This document shows positions 46,752 through 59,274 of a DNA stretch of 64,000 nucleotides, piece by piece (within the stretch, counting starts at the first letter, position 1; every line of letters begins with the position of its first letter). Location: the NCBI RefSeq assembly GCF_004798865.1, contig NW_025335641.1:13185015-13249014 (forward strand), in the 5' to 3' direction. The notes under the pieces are model-generated. The model was not told where the DNA came from, did no database searches, and saw nothing but the letters and a program-made list of their open reading frames with translations. This stretch comes from Varanus komodoensis (taxonomy: Eukaryota; Chordata; Lepidosauria; Squamata; Varanidae). The position numbers were made by a program, and so were the translations under genes.

Positions 46752-48590
46752 CAGATTCTAAGAGGGCTTGTTCCAATCCTAATTACATAAGATACTTTTA
46801 TAAACAGCTTTGCCAACTGAGAAAAAGTATATAAATCAGAGACACAGGCCTTCTTCAAGCCTGAGGCCTGATTTCACTTTCAGAGCAACTCTCCAGTGCT
46901 ACATCCCAGTACGGGGCAGAGTTGAAGGCAAAAGGGTGAGGCCAGTGCTCCAAGAAATAGGCCCCAGATACCAATACAGTTTAGCTTAATGCCGTTAGTG
47001 ATATGAACTAAGCTCTGGAGAGGCATTTCAGCCTTTTTAAAATGGGAAAATTCTCTTGTAAGCTGGGAAATAATCAGAGGTTGGGGGAAAGGGAGTGTAG
47101 CCCTCCAAGGAACCAACAGGAGATCACAGGCAGGCTAGATCTGGCCTGTTAACACTGATTTAAATAAAATGTGCAGGATGTGAACTACTAACAATGCAAT
47201 TCCACTGATACATTTTTAGATGTGAGCTCAACAGAACTTGTTCCCATGAAAAGCGGATATACCACTGAAGCCCAAATTGCCAAAGCTGAGTCTCTAACCC
47301 ATTTCTATCATTGCAGCTTCTGTTTCAATGCCTTTGTTGTTGTTGTTGTTATTTAAAGCAAACAGAATGAAGCACAGTTGTTAGAACTGTTCGAGAAAGA
47401 GCCCTAGAAAGAAAAATACCACATTAACTTCTCTGCCATAAACAGAATGCTCTTCTTTCTCCCTCTCACTCGGGACTGCCACCTCTGACACATTGACAAC
47501 ACGCACATGTGTGTGGCTAGTGCATCATGTGCTAATGATAGAGCACTGCAGTAAAGCCACAAATAACAAACAATTGGAACAAATGTGAAATCATCCAGGA
47601 CTTCACATAAGCTGACCTTCACGCATTACTTCCATGCAACAGACATCATTTCTCACTTTCAAGCTGCTATGTGAACTGAAACAGGAGTTATCTTTTTAAA
47701 TCTGCGCGTCTCTGAATTTTGCCAGTTTCCCAGTTAAAAATGCACTAATGTGCACATTAAAGAAAATAATGGTAAAACGCAATTCAAATGAATTGTATTG
47801 GTTAAAATGCTTGCAGAGAATGTGCATAGATTAAGCAATTAGACATACCAATACTGCATGGATTAGGGGAAACATGCATGCAAATGATTCTGAATTTCTA
47901 TGTAAAATTCAAAACAACATGGCAAAGTTCAAGATGAACTAAAGAAAGAGGAAAGAAATTCTTGAAACGTGTAACAAACTGAACTTAACATTGGGAAAAT
48001 TAGGAAATGAGTGTGCAGTCCCAGGGGGAAGGTCCACAACTCTTTGAACTCAGGGGTTTACAGGCACCCTGTACAGAGCAGAAGAATCACAGAGGGAGAA
48101 GGTGTCTCTGCACTTCTCCTGCATGGAAAATTTGGGTTGTGCAGCAGCCATGTCTGAGAGCAGTGAAAGGGAGGCTGAGGGGGGACCAGGATGCATCATA
48201 GCTTGGCTGCACTGGCCTTCTCCTTCCTCCACTTTCCAGAACATCCACTAAACAAACTCTCCAAGGTCACTTTTGCAACCTCAGAGTAGCAGCTGATGCA
48301 GCTCTTTCTATGCCATCTGTTAACGAGAAGGGGATCCAAGCACAGATCGCAAGCTCTGAGGTCAGAGACATTTTCCAGTATTTGAGAGGAGAATCCAAAT
48401 TATCCTGAAGTCATCTAGGTGCCCAAGAAATTGAATTTGACGGATTTGCCCAAACCTATAAAAGCTTTATTGGTTGCATTTCTATTTGTTAAGCAGCCCT
48501 GAAAAGAACAGGAAACTTGCCAGAAGGAAGTGGTGGCTAATGGGCAAAAGAACATTGAAAAATCAGGAAGGTTATCACTCAAAGGAGGGT
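46752..48590. other. No recognised gene or repeat
   Basis: Non-coding. (TTG)n lies at about 47333-47352. Nothing else recognised. Confidence 0.45.
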
Positions 48591-48701
48591 GGGGATCTCA
48601 TCCCGGAGTGCAGAACATAGAATGAAAGCTTAAATTAAAAGAACCAGATTCCGAGTGAACCTCAGAAAAAACTTCCTGACTGTTCAAGCAATATAACTGC
48701 T

Positions 48702-49199
48702 TGGACTAGTTGTGAGGTGTTTTTTCCAATCTAAAACCTCAGTTTTCAGGTTTTATTGGGTTTAAAATGGGCAGAAATGATGAGCTGTGCAGAAAAAGCT
48801 ACCCAAGGAGGGCTTTTTCAAAATTGCCCTCTTTCAATGCAATTTTTGCCCTATGTTAGGGTTACGGGAGTGCGCCAGGGTAGGGTTAGGGTTAGAAGCA
48901 TGATTTTGATGGTTGGAATGTGTTTAGAATGGGCAGAATTGATGAGCTGTGCAAAAAAAGCTTAAGGATGGCTTTTTCAAAATCTCCCTCTCTGTTGGCA
49001 TGCGAGCCAAGTCCTCCCAGCATCGTCCCAGCAGCCGAGCATTGGGTAACTTTGCACATAGGGGCCATGAGCATGCTCAGAAAGGAGTAGCAGTGCCAGG
49101 CGATGTTGTCACAAGCCGTGAATCATTAGCTGCAACTTGTCCAAGCTTTTGCATGGCCGGTCAGTTTGCTGCCAAGGATAGAGAGATAGATAGATAGAT

Positions 49200-49250
<51 letters not shown>

Positions 49251-49391
49251 TCTTGGACTGGCTGTGAGTTGTTTTTTCTAAACTAAAACCGTAGTTTTCA
49301 GGTTTTATTGGAGTGTTGGCACTTTGCAATAAATCAGTGGGTTTTGGGTTGCAGTTTGGGCACTCGGTTTCTAAAAGGTTTACCATCACTG
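48702..49391. mobile_element. Composite insertion with hAT-like right end
   Basis: The right end GCAGTTTGGGCACTCGG ... AAAAGGTTTACCATCACTG matches the recalled squamate hAT terminus, of which the reverse begins CAGTGATGGCGAACC. No matching left terminus is seen at the CR1 junction. Inside, two different segments are each present twice: an outer pair (48702-48761 and 49254-49312, sharing AGTTTTCAGGTTTTATTGG) and an inner pair (48757-48842 and 48919-48999, sharing GATGAGCTGTGCA and GGCTTTTTCAAAAT). Short TTAGGGTTA words at 48856-48895 and a GATA array are also inside. It is a rearranged, non-autonomous element. Confidence 0.5.
49177..49250. repeat. (GATA)n microsatellite
   Basis: About 17 GATA units with an imperfect start and one ATG interruption near 49200, embedded in the composite insertion. 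GATA arrays of this kind are common in squamates. Confidence 0.95.
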
Positions 49392-49545
49392 CCTTAGATG
49401 ATTGTGGCCTCACCCACACTGGAAGCAAGGTGCATCTGGACAGCTATCTGTTGGGAATGCTTTACCCTGGAGTCTCACATTAAGCAGGGGGCAGATCCAA
49501 GGGGCTTATTGGCCCTTTCCAATTCTACCATTCTATGATTTGAGG

Positions 49546-50070
49546 ATTCCTTGATATTTTAATTTTTTCTTTACAAATTGTTTACTTTATCATGCTTTAC
49601 TATGTGGCTAAACAATTTTATAGTTTATCCATTTTACAATTTTGATGAAGTGCAGAAAAAGAAGAAAATCAATAGTCATTAGAGGAGAAAAACAGAAATG
49701 GCATTTACTGAAAGCTCTACATGCAAGCCTCATCAGTTATTCCGCATTGGTTTCTTACTGTCCTTCGTCTCTAATAATTCAGATGGGGAAGTGAATTGGA
49801 GACAACCCCTGTGAGTATTATTGAACATCACAAAACTTTTTGTTGCCATAATATTGAGCAAAGGATATGATTTGAAATATATCCACAACATATGCCGTTC
49901 ACAGTGATCTCAGTAGTAACACATAAGCTTCTCTAATCTGAAGTCTGCCATTTAGGGGATTTGATGAGCAAACTATTTCTATGGAATAGAAATTCAATGT
50001 GCAATAATTTTGCATGAGTACTAACTTAATCCTTCCAATTTGTTAACTTCAACATATTAAGTGCCTTTAT
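49546..50070. other. No recognised gene or repeat
   Basis: AT-rich, featureless. Confidence 0.45.
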
Positions 50071-50076
50071 TCTAAC

Positions 50077-50187
50077 TGGGTTCATGGAACACGATTGCCT
50101 GACGCAAAATCTGAGCACTGGTTGAGGGTCAGTTGTTGAACCATGGGTTGTTGTTGAAAACAGGGGTCATTGTGTAATTTGAATCCA
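50077..50187. mobile_element. Harbinger-like MITE, short
   Basis: Left CTGGGTTCATGGAACACG and right CATTGTGTAATTTGAATCCA are loosely inverted, with GTTGAACCATGGGTTGTTG in the middle. Resembles the ends of 18264-18721. Confidence 0.4.
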
Positions 50188-50267
50188 AATAATATAGCAA
50201 ACCATGAAGGAATTTCCACAGTACACAGCCTAATAAATTCTTTTCATGGTTTGTTCATGGTTAACTA

Positions 50268-50350
50268 GACATGACTTGCTAGTGCAGCTGGGTCCAGACA
50301 ACATGATAACCCCATGGTTCAACAAGAACTCATAATTACAACCCATACTT
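50268..50350. mobile_element. Harbinger-like MITE, left-end fragment
   Basis: GCTGGGTCCAGACAACATGA then TAACCCCATGGTTCAACAAG is the same left-end type as at 46117. The right end was not found. Confidence 0.4.
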
Positions 50351-50369
50351 GGTCATTGAAGGAACACAG

Positions 50370-50600
50370 TTACTGAGCTGGATCATGGGTCCATCTAACC
50401 CACTGGCACACGTTCTGACCAGCCTCTGTACCTGATTCACCCGGCCTCAGAAAGGGCTCTTTGTGAGACCTGCTTTGGGCTTAGCATTGACAGCCAGCAC
50501 TTTCAGACATCTGGCAGGCCTGGCACCAGTGGGAGGAATGCTCTTTTAATTCTGTATGACTGATTGCGGCTTCTTGTCACTGTCAGAACCTTATTTACTG
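50370..50600 (-). mobile_element. Possible tRNA-SINE or CR1-tail remnant
   Basis: ACTGAGCTGGATCATGGGTC then CATCTAACCCACTGG resembles the reverse of '...tggaccwatggtctgatycagtat...' found at the 3' end of a squamate SINE and of CR1 elements. The rest is too worn to follow. Confidence 0.3.
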
Positions 50601-53600
50601 TTGGCCAATGGATGCAACTTGTTCTATAGACAGGCTAACATAAACTAAGCAGTTCCAACACACCTATGGAGACCCTCCCACCCAGGATAGAAGGGGAGCT
50701 GCTATTACAACCCTGTCAAGAGACAAGTCACACATGACTCCCTTTGAGGGGGTCACAGAGCCCTCCATGCTAGCAAATTTGGCAGTGGTGGAAATACTGA
50801 GCAAAAAATGGCACTTTAGTCCTCTGGCACCCTCAAAGAAACACATTTCACGTGTGCTAAATGCTTGTTCTCTGGACAAGCATGCCATAGTGCTAAAAGT
50901 GCAGGGTTGTTTTCACTACTGCCAGACCTGCTGGTGTGGAGAAGGCAGCACGACCCACATGAAGAGTATAGTTTGTATTGGCCACTAGAACCCATGCTTT
51001 TCTTTTCTTTTATTTCAGGGAACCCCAAGAACTGTGCAGTGTCACATATACATACCCTTCAGGACAGAGGCAGGGGGCAGAGCAGGCCCCTGAACCTCCC
51101 AAGTTTGCCCATGACTGCTTTAAGCAGTGATATTAATTGAACTTTGCTTCTTACACAGCATAACTCCTGGATAGGACTTTTGTTTCCCTTGCCTATGATT
51201 TTCAGTAAGAGTCATTTCCAAATTGCAAGACTCCATTGAGGAGGAGATTAAGGATCAACCGGTAGTGCAGTGAACTTTCCCAGTGTCCAAAAGCTGGAAT
51301 AGTTTCTTGAAGGCACGTCAAAGCTTCATTGCCTTCAGCTTGTTAGGACGTGCAGCAGAGATGCAGCTTTTGCCTTGAAGCAGCCTCCTCCAGTCATTCC
51401 ATAGATAAAAACTACCCTAGCTGTAGAAACAAAGCTGTTTGCCTTACTGGAGCAGCTTCTCTTCCCAGAGGTGGGGTGGGAGCCTATGTGCATACTGACA
51501 GACTCTTCAGTACTGAAGATAATAACTTGACGCAATTCATGGCAAGAGACCTTGTCTTTGGTTCTCGGCATGGGGAGAGAAATAGATGCATCACTCATCC
51601 AAGCACCCTGGGAGGCCCCTGAGCACCCCCTGGTGTATTCTAGGAACCAATACAGCCACGGAGAAGAAAGGGGCAGGCTTTATTTTGCTTGCTGACGTTT
51701 TGCACTTAGATTCCACCACTGTATTCAATCACCTGTATATCATTCTTGACACAAATGGTTTTGTTTCATCCTGAATATCTTTGAAATGAGGTGCTCCCAT
51801 GGTTAAAACAGAGAATCTGTCTTGTGCAGAGAATCTGTTTTGGGCAGAAAATATGTTGGATTCTCTGGTTTCAGCTTCCAAGACTCTGGGCTGTTTTGCA
51901 GAGCCCAGAGACCAAGTTCCTGGGGAGCACTCAGGAAGCGAAACCTACACATTGTGTCCTTCTTCCGTGCTCACCATCGCCACCACCAGCCGTGAACAGG
52001 GAAGAGGTTTGGCTGCTGGGAATGGTAGCCATTGTGCATGCTTGCTGTACCCCTTTTCCCCATGTGCTACGACTGGGAAGGACGGTCGGCCACAAAAATG
52101 GCAGCTTTGGGAGGCGTCCAGCTGTGCAACCATGGGTCTGTGAGTTTTTCAGGGCTCTGTCTTGGCCTGGCTTGCTCTGTAGAACAAACACAAGAAGAAA
52201 TATGTGGTTTCTGGAAGGACGGATTCATCCCAACCCTAGATAAAACGAGTGCTAGCACCCACCTTATTAAATGAACACTATAGAATATGGAAGAACATAT
52301 CTGACATTTATTTATAGAGTACTATTTGTGTTAATGGAGCTTTACAAAATACATCAGGGCAGATCCCTGCAACCCTCCACCCTCAATTTGCAATGCTGTA
52401 GCAATGAAAGAAGCATCTACTGTACTTCTGCTGGTCAGTTAACTAATCACCTGGAGTTGGTCCAGGATTGTGTTTCACAGCTTAACTTAGAAATCGCTTT
52501 TTTGAAAACCGGAGGACAGCCATTTTTCCTGAGGGGCTTCACCATAAGGCAGCATTTTCTCATGATTATTATGTGCTTAAGCTGAAAAAATAACATGCTC
52601 CCAGTTTTGCATTATTTTACAGCATGCGTTGAGTGTGTGCCGGTGTACCTGTATGCATACGTATAGGGTGCTCATTCTTTAAAACATCTGAAGAGTTCAG
52701 CATTAAATGTTCTCCTTGTGGAGGTATTTCCACATTCCTAATATATCCGGATCCTTATGAGGCTAGATGCACAAGCACACAGGAACACAGGGAGCCAAAA
52801 GCATTTCATTTCTGCAAGGATCAAGCATCCCGTGTTCAGGTCTGCTTACTCTGAAGCAAACCCCAGTAAAATTAATGGGGCTTAGTTGCTAATAAACACA
52901 TCATGGGACTGGACACATCTAAAGAGAGGCTTTGCCTACTGAAGAGCACATTGGCCTCACATTTAACTAAAAAAGTTTTGTAATGCAGCAGGAAGAACCC
53001 AATTTAAACTGATGCATACAAGAATGCACGGATGCCAATTGGATTCAATTTATCCTGACTTAATTTGAATTAGCGTGATGGGTCTTTTGACACAAGCTGT
53101 TCTGACTAATTGTTGCCTGTTTGGGTGCACTAAATCAGCAAGTGCAGCAATCGGGAGAAAGGAGCCAGATGTTCAGAGTTTCTTTGATTGCATGCAGCCT
53201 TAAGGTTGGGAAGAAGATATGTTCTGCTGATTGACTTTATTAGCATCTGTCAAGGCACTGCTTGCATTCCAGACACAACTGTCAAAATAAGCAGGATGGC
53301 ACTAATTCTTCCCTCACGTGCGGTTTCCTCTACGAGGGAGCAAAGCGGAAGAATCACAAGCGTGGAAAATCAGGCTGCCCAGGGAAGAATGAAACCCCAG
53401 GGTTTTCTGAAATCACGCTACTGTGGAAAAGATATGTATATTTATTCACAGATTTATTTAGGCCCAAGTGTTCTTTCTGGTATTGATTTGTAGTAGTACT
53501 ATGAGCACTACAGTAGCACCAAAATTCCTCCTCCAGAGAAGCAAATCTCGATTGTAATTGTACATTCATATTTACAATTTGCTCTCCTACAGGAGGATAC

Positions 53601-55580
53601 CACCTTGTCTTTTGCAGGTCAAGGTGTTTTGCCAGCTGGGGCAGACCAGCCAATGGCAAGCCTCCACTGACACCAAGTCGCAGGTTGTTTTGGTACCCAA
53701 GGCAGGTCAAGTTATTTTAACACCAGAGGTAGAAAATCCTTCCCTTCCTTGGCCATAAAAATACCACAATGAATTAAATCACAAAAAGTGGGTGATGTCT
53801 TCCAGAACCAGCTGCCTGAGGGTAGCTGCCTCACTCAGCCAAATGGACTGTGTGATGCCAATCAGAAGTTGCTGATAGAAATCTTGGCTCGTTCACGTCA
53901 TCTTGAAGAAGTCATTGCCTCTGAGCCTTATTTCTCCCTCCACACCAAACCAACAAACTAACAATGCTTGCAATTCAGAGGTAAGAGCATTGCTCTGCTG
54001 GAAATGCTTTCCACATTTTTAACTATTGTCATTTGATAGAAAAGGGATTGCTTTTCCAAAATGAAATGATTTCAGAGAAATTCTGATGTTTGGGATTCAG
54101 GGTTCTTGTGGTTAACTAATGATGAAGAAGCTGAAGTTTTGCCATCTTTCATTGTATAGCCATCTCTCTAGCAGTCTATGGCTTCCTGTACTTCTATTCA
54201 AGCACAAAGGAAGACATCACGTGGTAACTCCTTCCACATGGAGCTTCTTTCCACCCCAGATCTAGATATGTGGGCAGCAGGGAGGCTGCAGGATAATGGG
54301 AAGATGTGTAAGAGAAAGACACATGCAGAATTCCTCAGCCACTTTGGAACAGTAAGTAATCTAGAAAACACCACCAAAATGGTGGCAGCAGCAAAAGCAA
54401 AGCAAAACAAACCTCTTAGTAAAAGAGAAAGAAGTTGTGCTCCAGTTACTGCTAAAGGGGAACCCCACTCTGAGAAACTTAGGGAATTTCTCCTCCCCCT
54501 GGAGAAACTGGGTGAAATACTTTCTCCCATTTTTCTGCCCACCCATAGGATAGAGAATTTTAAAAGGCTATTTCCACACTGTTATAGACAACAATGCTGG
54601 CCTGTGTTGCTGGATCATGGCAAGGATTGCTGAAATCCTACATGTGAGCTACTGCTGAGCAGTTAGGAAAAGAAATAGAGTGTTCATTTCAGTGACACGC
54701 ACTAAGGAAAACTATTTTCCTCTCCACAGTGACCTGAGCTGGAATGGAAAGATGGATTGCAATTCCCCAAACAAGTTCTCCTCATTACAGCAATGGCTGA
54801 TATAAAAAACGTTTTTTGAATCACATTACAGCAATGGGCAAGGCACTTACACCTGCCCACCCCTTCCTTATTCCTGGTGCAGGGGTAAATTTGGAAGAGG
54901 AGATGATCATCAAGGGAGCCCCCAGTCCCACCAGGGAAAGGAGGAAAATGCAGGCCACCAGGTCAGTCCATATCAATAAACTATATCCAGCTCTTAACAT
55001 CTTTACCTCTGTACCTGATGGATCATAAACTCCCCCCCCAAATTCAAGTGCTTCTTATTATAGGCAGAGGTAGCAGCAAGGATAGATGTGGTCGTGCACC
55101 TTGCAGGGGCCCATGGACAACAATATTCTGCAGTTGCAAATCATCAGTGCAACCTGCTTGTTCACCTGCATCTTGCTCTAACCCAGACAAAGGTGATGGT
55201 GAGGAGGAGGAGATGCCATGACAGACAGCGTGTTCTCTGCCTGTCAAGCAAGCAAGATGTAGCAGTGATGTAGCGGGGACTACAACAAAGCTCAGAAGAA
55301 ACACCTGCCACTCCCAAGTGGGGTGGCTGATGTCATCAGCAGTACAAAAGTGCCAGAACTACATCCTACAAGGCCTGGCTCCACCACACCACTGCCTAAA
55401 AACCACTGGACCTCACTCTCCATGTATACCTCTGGGCAGGGTCCAGAGACACTGGAGATAAGGAAGATGATGGAATGCTTATCTTCTCTGACCTTCTATT
55501 GACAGTGCTGAAGAGTAGTGGGAAGCTGGAACTCTGTTGTTTTCCACATCTCCTCTGCTGCCTCCTTTTGTGGGCTCCAC
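50600..55580. other. No recognised gene; long unannotated stretch
   Basis: Frames of 150 codons at 51791-52243 and 151 codons at 54178-54633 (both plus) have no domain I recognise and are also open in other frames. A worn CAATCCTA-type repeat may lie at 52848-52900. The segment 52010-52200 shares word order with 46480-46700 (see findings). Near 52340, GGAGCTTTACAAAATACATC resembles a SINE-tail motif. None of these supports a gene. Confidence 0.35.
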
Positions 55581-55588
55581 ACATCCTG

Positions 55589-55838
55589 TTGTTGTTGTGT
55601 GCCATCAAATCATCTCCTGCTTCTGGTGACCCTATGAATGAGAGTTCTCCAAAATGCCCTACCTGTGACAGCCCTGCTCAGCTCCTGCAAACTCAAGGCC
55701 ATCACGCATGTGAGCTTCTTTTACCATTGACTTTCCCTAACATGACTGTCTTCTCCATGGAGTTTTGCCTTCTCATGATTTGTCCAATGTAAGGCAGCTT
55801 CAATTTTGTCATTTTTGTTTCAATGGAAAGCTCTGGCT
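55589..55838 (-). mobile_element. RTE-type LINE 3' fragment
   Basis: Plus text TTGTTGTGTGCCATCAAATC, GTGACCCTATGAATGAGAGT, GACAGCCCTGCTCAGCTCCT and CATGACTGTCTTCTCCATGG follows the same LINE as 31070 and 39046. The 7-bp word CATCCTG flanks it (55582-55588 and 55839-55845), a plausible target duplication, though a 7-mer is weak proof. Confidence 0.75.
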
Positions 55839-57160
55839 CATCCTGACTTAGACCCTGGCAAACTTGGCATGTGGTTACTAGGGAGACACCAAGAGACCCT
55901 TGCCCAGCAAGGACACTATGGTGGACACCTTGACCAGTAGCCCCTCAACCTAGAACTGGCCCTTCTCCTCAGGATGAACCCCTTTCCTGTTCATTTGTTT
56001 GTTTGGGTTAGGGAATAAGTCAGCACAGGTTCCTTGTCCACACAAATTAAGCTCACAGCCATGAAGCCAAAGATGAACTATCTTGGCAGTAGATGTCACC
56101 CGCGTTTCCACTGGGGCCAGAGTTGCTACATACAAAATGTGGCATGGTTTTTTTTAGGGGGGAATGTTCTGTCATTTCTGCTTTTATATTAGTTGACAGC
56201 CCCTCGTCATGTTGGTGGAATGTGATTTCTGGACTGTGTGTGTGCGTGTGTGTAGGTGTGTGAATCATTGATTGCTCCTAAAAATATCATTAGTATTTAG
56301 CCAACTAAAACTTACCTCATCTTCTCAATAAAGACATTGATTACTTTCATGGAAAGCAACCTGAAATACAGAGTTCCAGGACCATTAAATGTAATAGTGT
56401 GATTCCCCGCTGCCTCTTTCCTCTGGCTAATAGAGCTCTTGCTCTTCCTTTCATATGCTGTTTAGCAACTCCAGTGTTGAAAGGATAAATTCAACCTGAC
56501 AACGCGAGATAATAGGGGAAGGATTCTGGAAACATTTCCATGGGTGATGAGCTGTAACATCAATTAATATGGGCATTAAGTTTACTGAATAAAAGTTTTA
56601 CCGTACAATGTAATATACATCCAGAAAACTGTCTAGACATGGAAATTAACTGGAAGTGGTTCTAGCAAGAGTTTGAGAGAGAGGGAATTCTACTCTCAGA
56701 GGAGCTCCTCCCTGGAGGGAGGCAAGACCAGTAAAGTGACTGAGCAGAGAGACAATGGACAACCTCTTTCAAAGGTGAGTAATTATGCTATAACTCGTCA
56801 TCAAGAATTCTACTCCTGCTCAGGTGAAATACCTGTCAGAATTCAGGAGGAAGCTAAAATAAGTTCTACACATCCATGAAATGTATCCAGAAAGCATTAA
56901 ATACCAATTTCAATTTCTACAACATTGGGCCCAGTCTGACTGATTCTGAGCATGTGAGGTTCTGCTCAGAAAAAAATGCAAAAATAGAAATTCTGAAGAA
57001 AATTCATAAAATATATCTGGGCATAAAATATATCTACATTTAGCCTGCAAAGTCTAATCCTGGGGCAACATAGCTGAGAGTCGGCACAAATTGGCTTCTT
57101 CCCCACAGAGGAGATGGGCATGAAAATTGGTCCAATACCATCCATTGTAATTGTGCTGCC
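55839..57160. other. No recognised gene; GT microsatellite
   Basis: (GT)n with a GC interruption lies at about 56236-56258. Otherwise nothing recognised. Confidence 0.45.
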
Positions 57161-57164
57161 TATT

Positions 57165-57362
57165 AAGTGTGGCATTAGTGCTTATAGTGCTGGACTGGGG
57201 GTCCAGAAGGTCTGAGTCGTAGGATCCAGACAGCCACTTCCACCCAGTCACTCACTCTCAGTCTAAGCTACCTCACAGAAAGGATAAAATGCAGTACAGA
57301 AGGACCATATAAGCTACCTTGGGCTCCTTGCAGGAGGAGAAAAGGTAAGGTATAAATAGGAT
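57165..57362 (+). mobile_element. tRNA-derived MIR-like SINE
   Basis: The worn head AGTGCTTATAGTGCTGGACT corresponds to the A-box region. It is followed by CCCAGTCACTCACTCTCAGT, AAGCTACCTCACAGAAAGGA and CTACCTTGGGCTCCTTGCAG, and closes with AAGGTATAAATAGGATGAGG, the family's L2-like tail. The B box is poorly preserved. Confidence 0.65.
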
Positions 57363-59075
57363 GAGGAGGAGGATACCACACCTTTTCAGACCTCTGATGA
57401 GCATTAGACAAATTATGCCGTTCCCTCCAGCATAGCAACACAATCCCCTGCTTGGTAGCCATGTTGCTTCAGGATAAACCTAGAGATTCAACCTTTCCCT
57501 GCTCAATATGTTCTTAAAACCAAAGTCAGTGGTTTAGGTAGGGTATGAGATAGGATGGTATCTGCCAGGGGAAGGGACTGTTTAACTCTTTCCCCCTCCA
57601 GATCTTTTCTGCAAACACACACCCCATCCTTTTCTGCATACTTCCACACATCCCAACTGCTTTACTCACAGTGAGGAACTCCTTGGAGGTCACACACATG
57701 CGCACAGACAGACACATATCTGATGTGGGAGAAAGTATATTATTCATGCACCCAGCATCTGGCATATTCTCCATCAGGTCTGGCTGCTTATTTGGGTTCC
57801 CACATAGAACATTCATTTTGAAAAGTAATAGAATGGACATTGTTCAGCTAATGGGGGTGAATAAAGAACATTCCTTCCTGATTCCTGTGAGAAAACCAAT
57901 GCATTTGTACTCATCAATGTCCCACAGGTGGAAATTGGGGTGGTCTTTTACATGTGTAACATGTGTGAGACACAAAAGATCAATGGTTGATGGTGCAACT
58001 AGGTGTCAAGGGATGAAAATGTTTTCCTGTCTATTTGGAATATTTTTTGGAATTTTTTTTTCAATATTTACCCAGGAATAAGCCCTGTTGTGCTGAATGG
58101 GTTCTAATATTAGGGAACTGTATACTAAATCAGGCAGAAGACTTCAAAATTCATTCAACCCTCATTTTTAAAGATTTCACCCCAAAATATTAAAAAGGCA
58201 CCGGGCTAGGGAATGTTGGCTTCAAGTACACATCTCTAACTGAGTGCCTTGGGGACATTAACTAGTTTTAAAATTTTACCCCAAAACTCTCCCCAAGATA
58301 CAAAAAAGAGTCAAGCTGGGGACAATTCCTTGCTAGAACAAGTGCCAGAAGATCAGGGGTGTGCATAAAGAACATCAGGACATCTCTGAATCCATGAAAT
58401 AGAACAGGTTCATGGCTTTCTTTCTCACAAGTTATATATCCCACTAGAGCTAAATGCAGTTTTGTATGCAACTGCAAGCGCGTTCCACTTGAGTAATGTG
58501 CCCGAGAGTCTGGTTTGATCCCTACCTTGTCTTTAGCAATGTGCATATTCACAGGTCATTATATGACTAATTGGACTTGCATACGTTTCCATCAACATCT
58601 AGCTCCATTTTCAAAGGTGTGATTTTGCTTTCATCTTACTTTTTATAGTAGCTAATTCTAACCTGCTCATTAAATTTAATGAGCAATCACACCAGCTCGC
58701 TGCAGTTTTCTCGCTGAGCCCTTGCCTATTGCTGCCACCAGAAAGGTCATGTGGAGCGTGAAAACAGGGTACACACACACACGTGCTCACATATGAAAAT
58801 GCTTAATACCCTGAAATGCTGGGGAAAATTAATCAAGGCCAAATTCTCCTGCTCCATCTGCATTTAAAATCTTTGTGTGCCTCCTCAACCTTTTCTGTGC
58901 ATTGTTGAAAAGAGGAGCAGGGAGAGGATGCATAAGTGTGCCATGCTTCACGTTTCTTGGCACTTCGTTCATCTCTCCCTGCCAGACGATGGGCAAATTC
59001 TTGATTGAGTAGAGGAAATTTGTACATATTCCATGTGATAGATTATTAGACATATAAGGTACATGAGACATAACA
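57363..59075. other. No recognised gene or repeat
   Basis: Frames of 104 and 136 codons around 57526-58081 carry no motif. A short minus-strand CAATCCTA-type remnant may lie at 58072-58110. (AC)n lies at 58771-58784. Confidence 0.4.
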
Positions 59076-59080
59076 TACAG

Positions 59081-59201
59081 CCAAGGTGGGTAAATGGTTT
59101 GGCCTACAACTCCCAGCAACCCTAGCTAGCAGAACCAATGATGAGGAATCATGGGAGATGTAGGCCAAAACATCTGGAAGGCCAGAAGTTGCCCATCCCA
59201 G
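59081..59201. mobile_element. hAT MITE, near complete
   Basis: Right half CATCTGGAAGGCCAGAAGTT then GCCCATCCCAG and left half CCAAGGTGGGTAAATGG are inverted. TTTGGCCTACAACTCCCAGC pairs with GGGAGATGTAGGCCAAAAC. The 8-bp flanks ACATACAG and CCATAAAG agree at 6 of 8. The left arm has lost part of its subterminal sequence. It ends 34 bp from the BovB 3' end. Confidence 0.75.
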
Positions 59202-59274
59202 CCATAAAGGGTGACATATGGGTTAGGGGAGAACTGTGTTGTTGTTGTTAGTCGTGAAGTCGTGTCCGACCCAT

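Larger units (their letters stand above)
48595..49545 (+). mobile_element. CR1 LINE 3' end, split by a composite repeat
   Basis: The first part, CCCGGAGTGCAGAACATAGA to AACTTCCTGACTGTTCAAGC, is CR1 reverse-transcriptase tail. The second part resumes at about 49395 with TGTGGCCTCACCCACACTGG and ends CCTTTCCAATTCTACCATTC TATGATTTG, the CR1 terminus. About 690 bp of unrelated sequence lies between. The copy is more diverged than the one at 28505. Confidence 0.75.

Noticed and set aside
48756-48999. Telomere array
   Set aside because: Only two or three TTAGGG-like words are present, inside a repeated transposon-like block.
49126-49428. Minus-strand protein with an LSIY repeat
   Set aside because: It is a translation of the GATA microsatellite.
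51791-52243. 150-codon plus-strand frame as a gene
   Set aside because: Low-complexity start (repeated 'gagaatctgt' words), several other frames open on both strands, no domain.
54178-54633. 151-codon plus-strand frame as a gene
   Set aside because: No domain or splice context; a 114-codon frame is open on the opposite strand over the same stretch.
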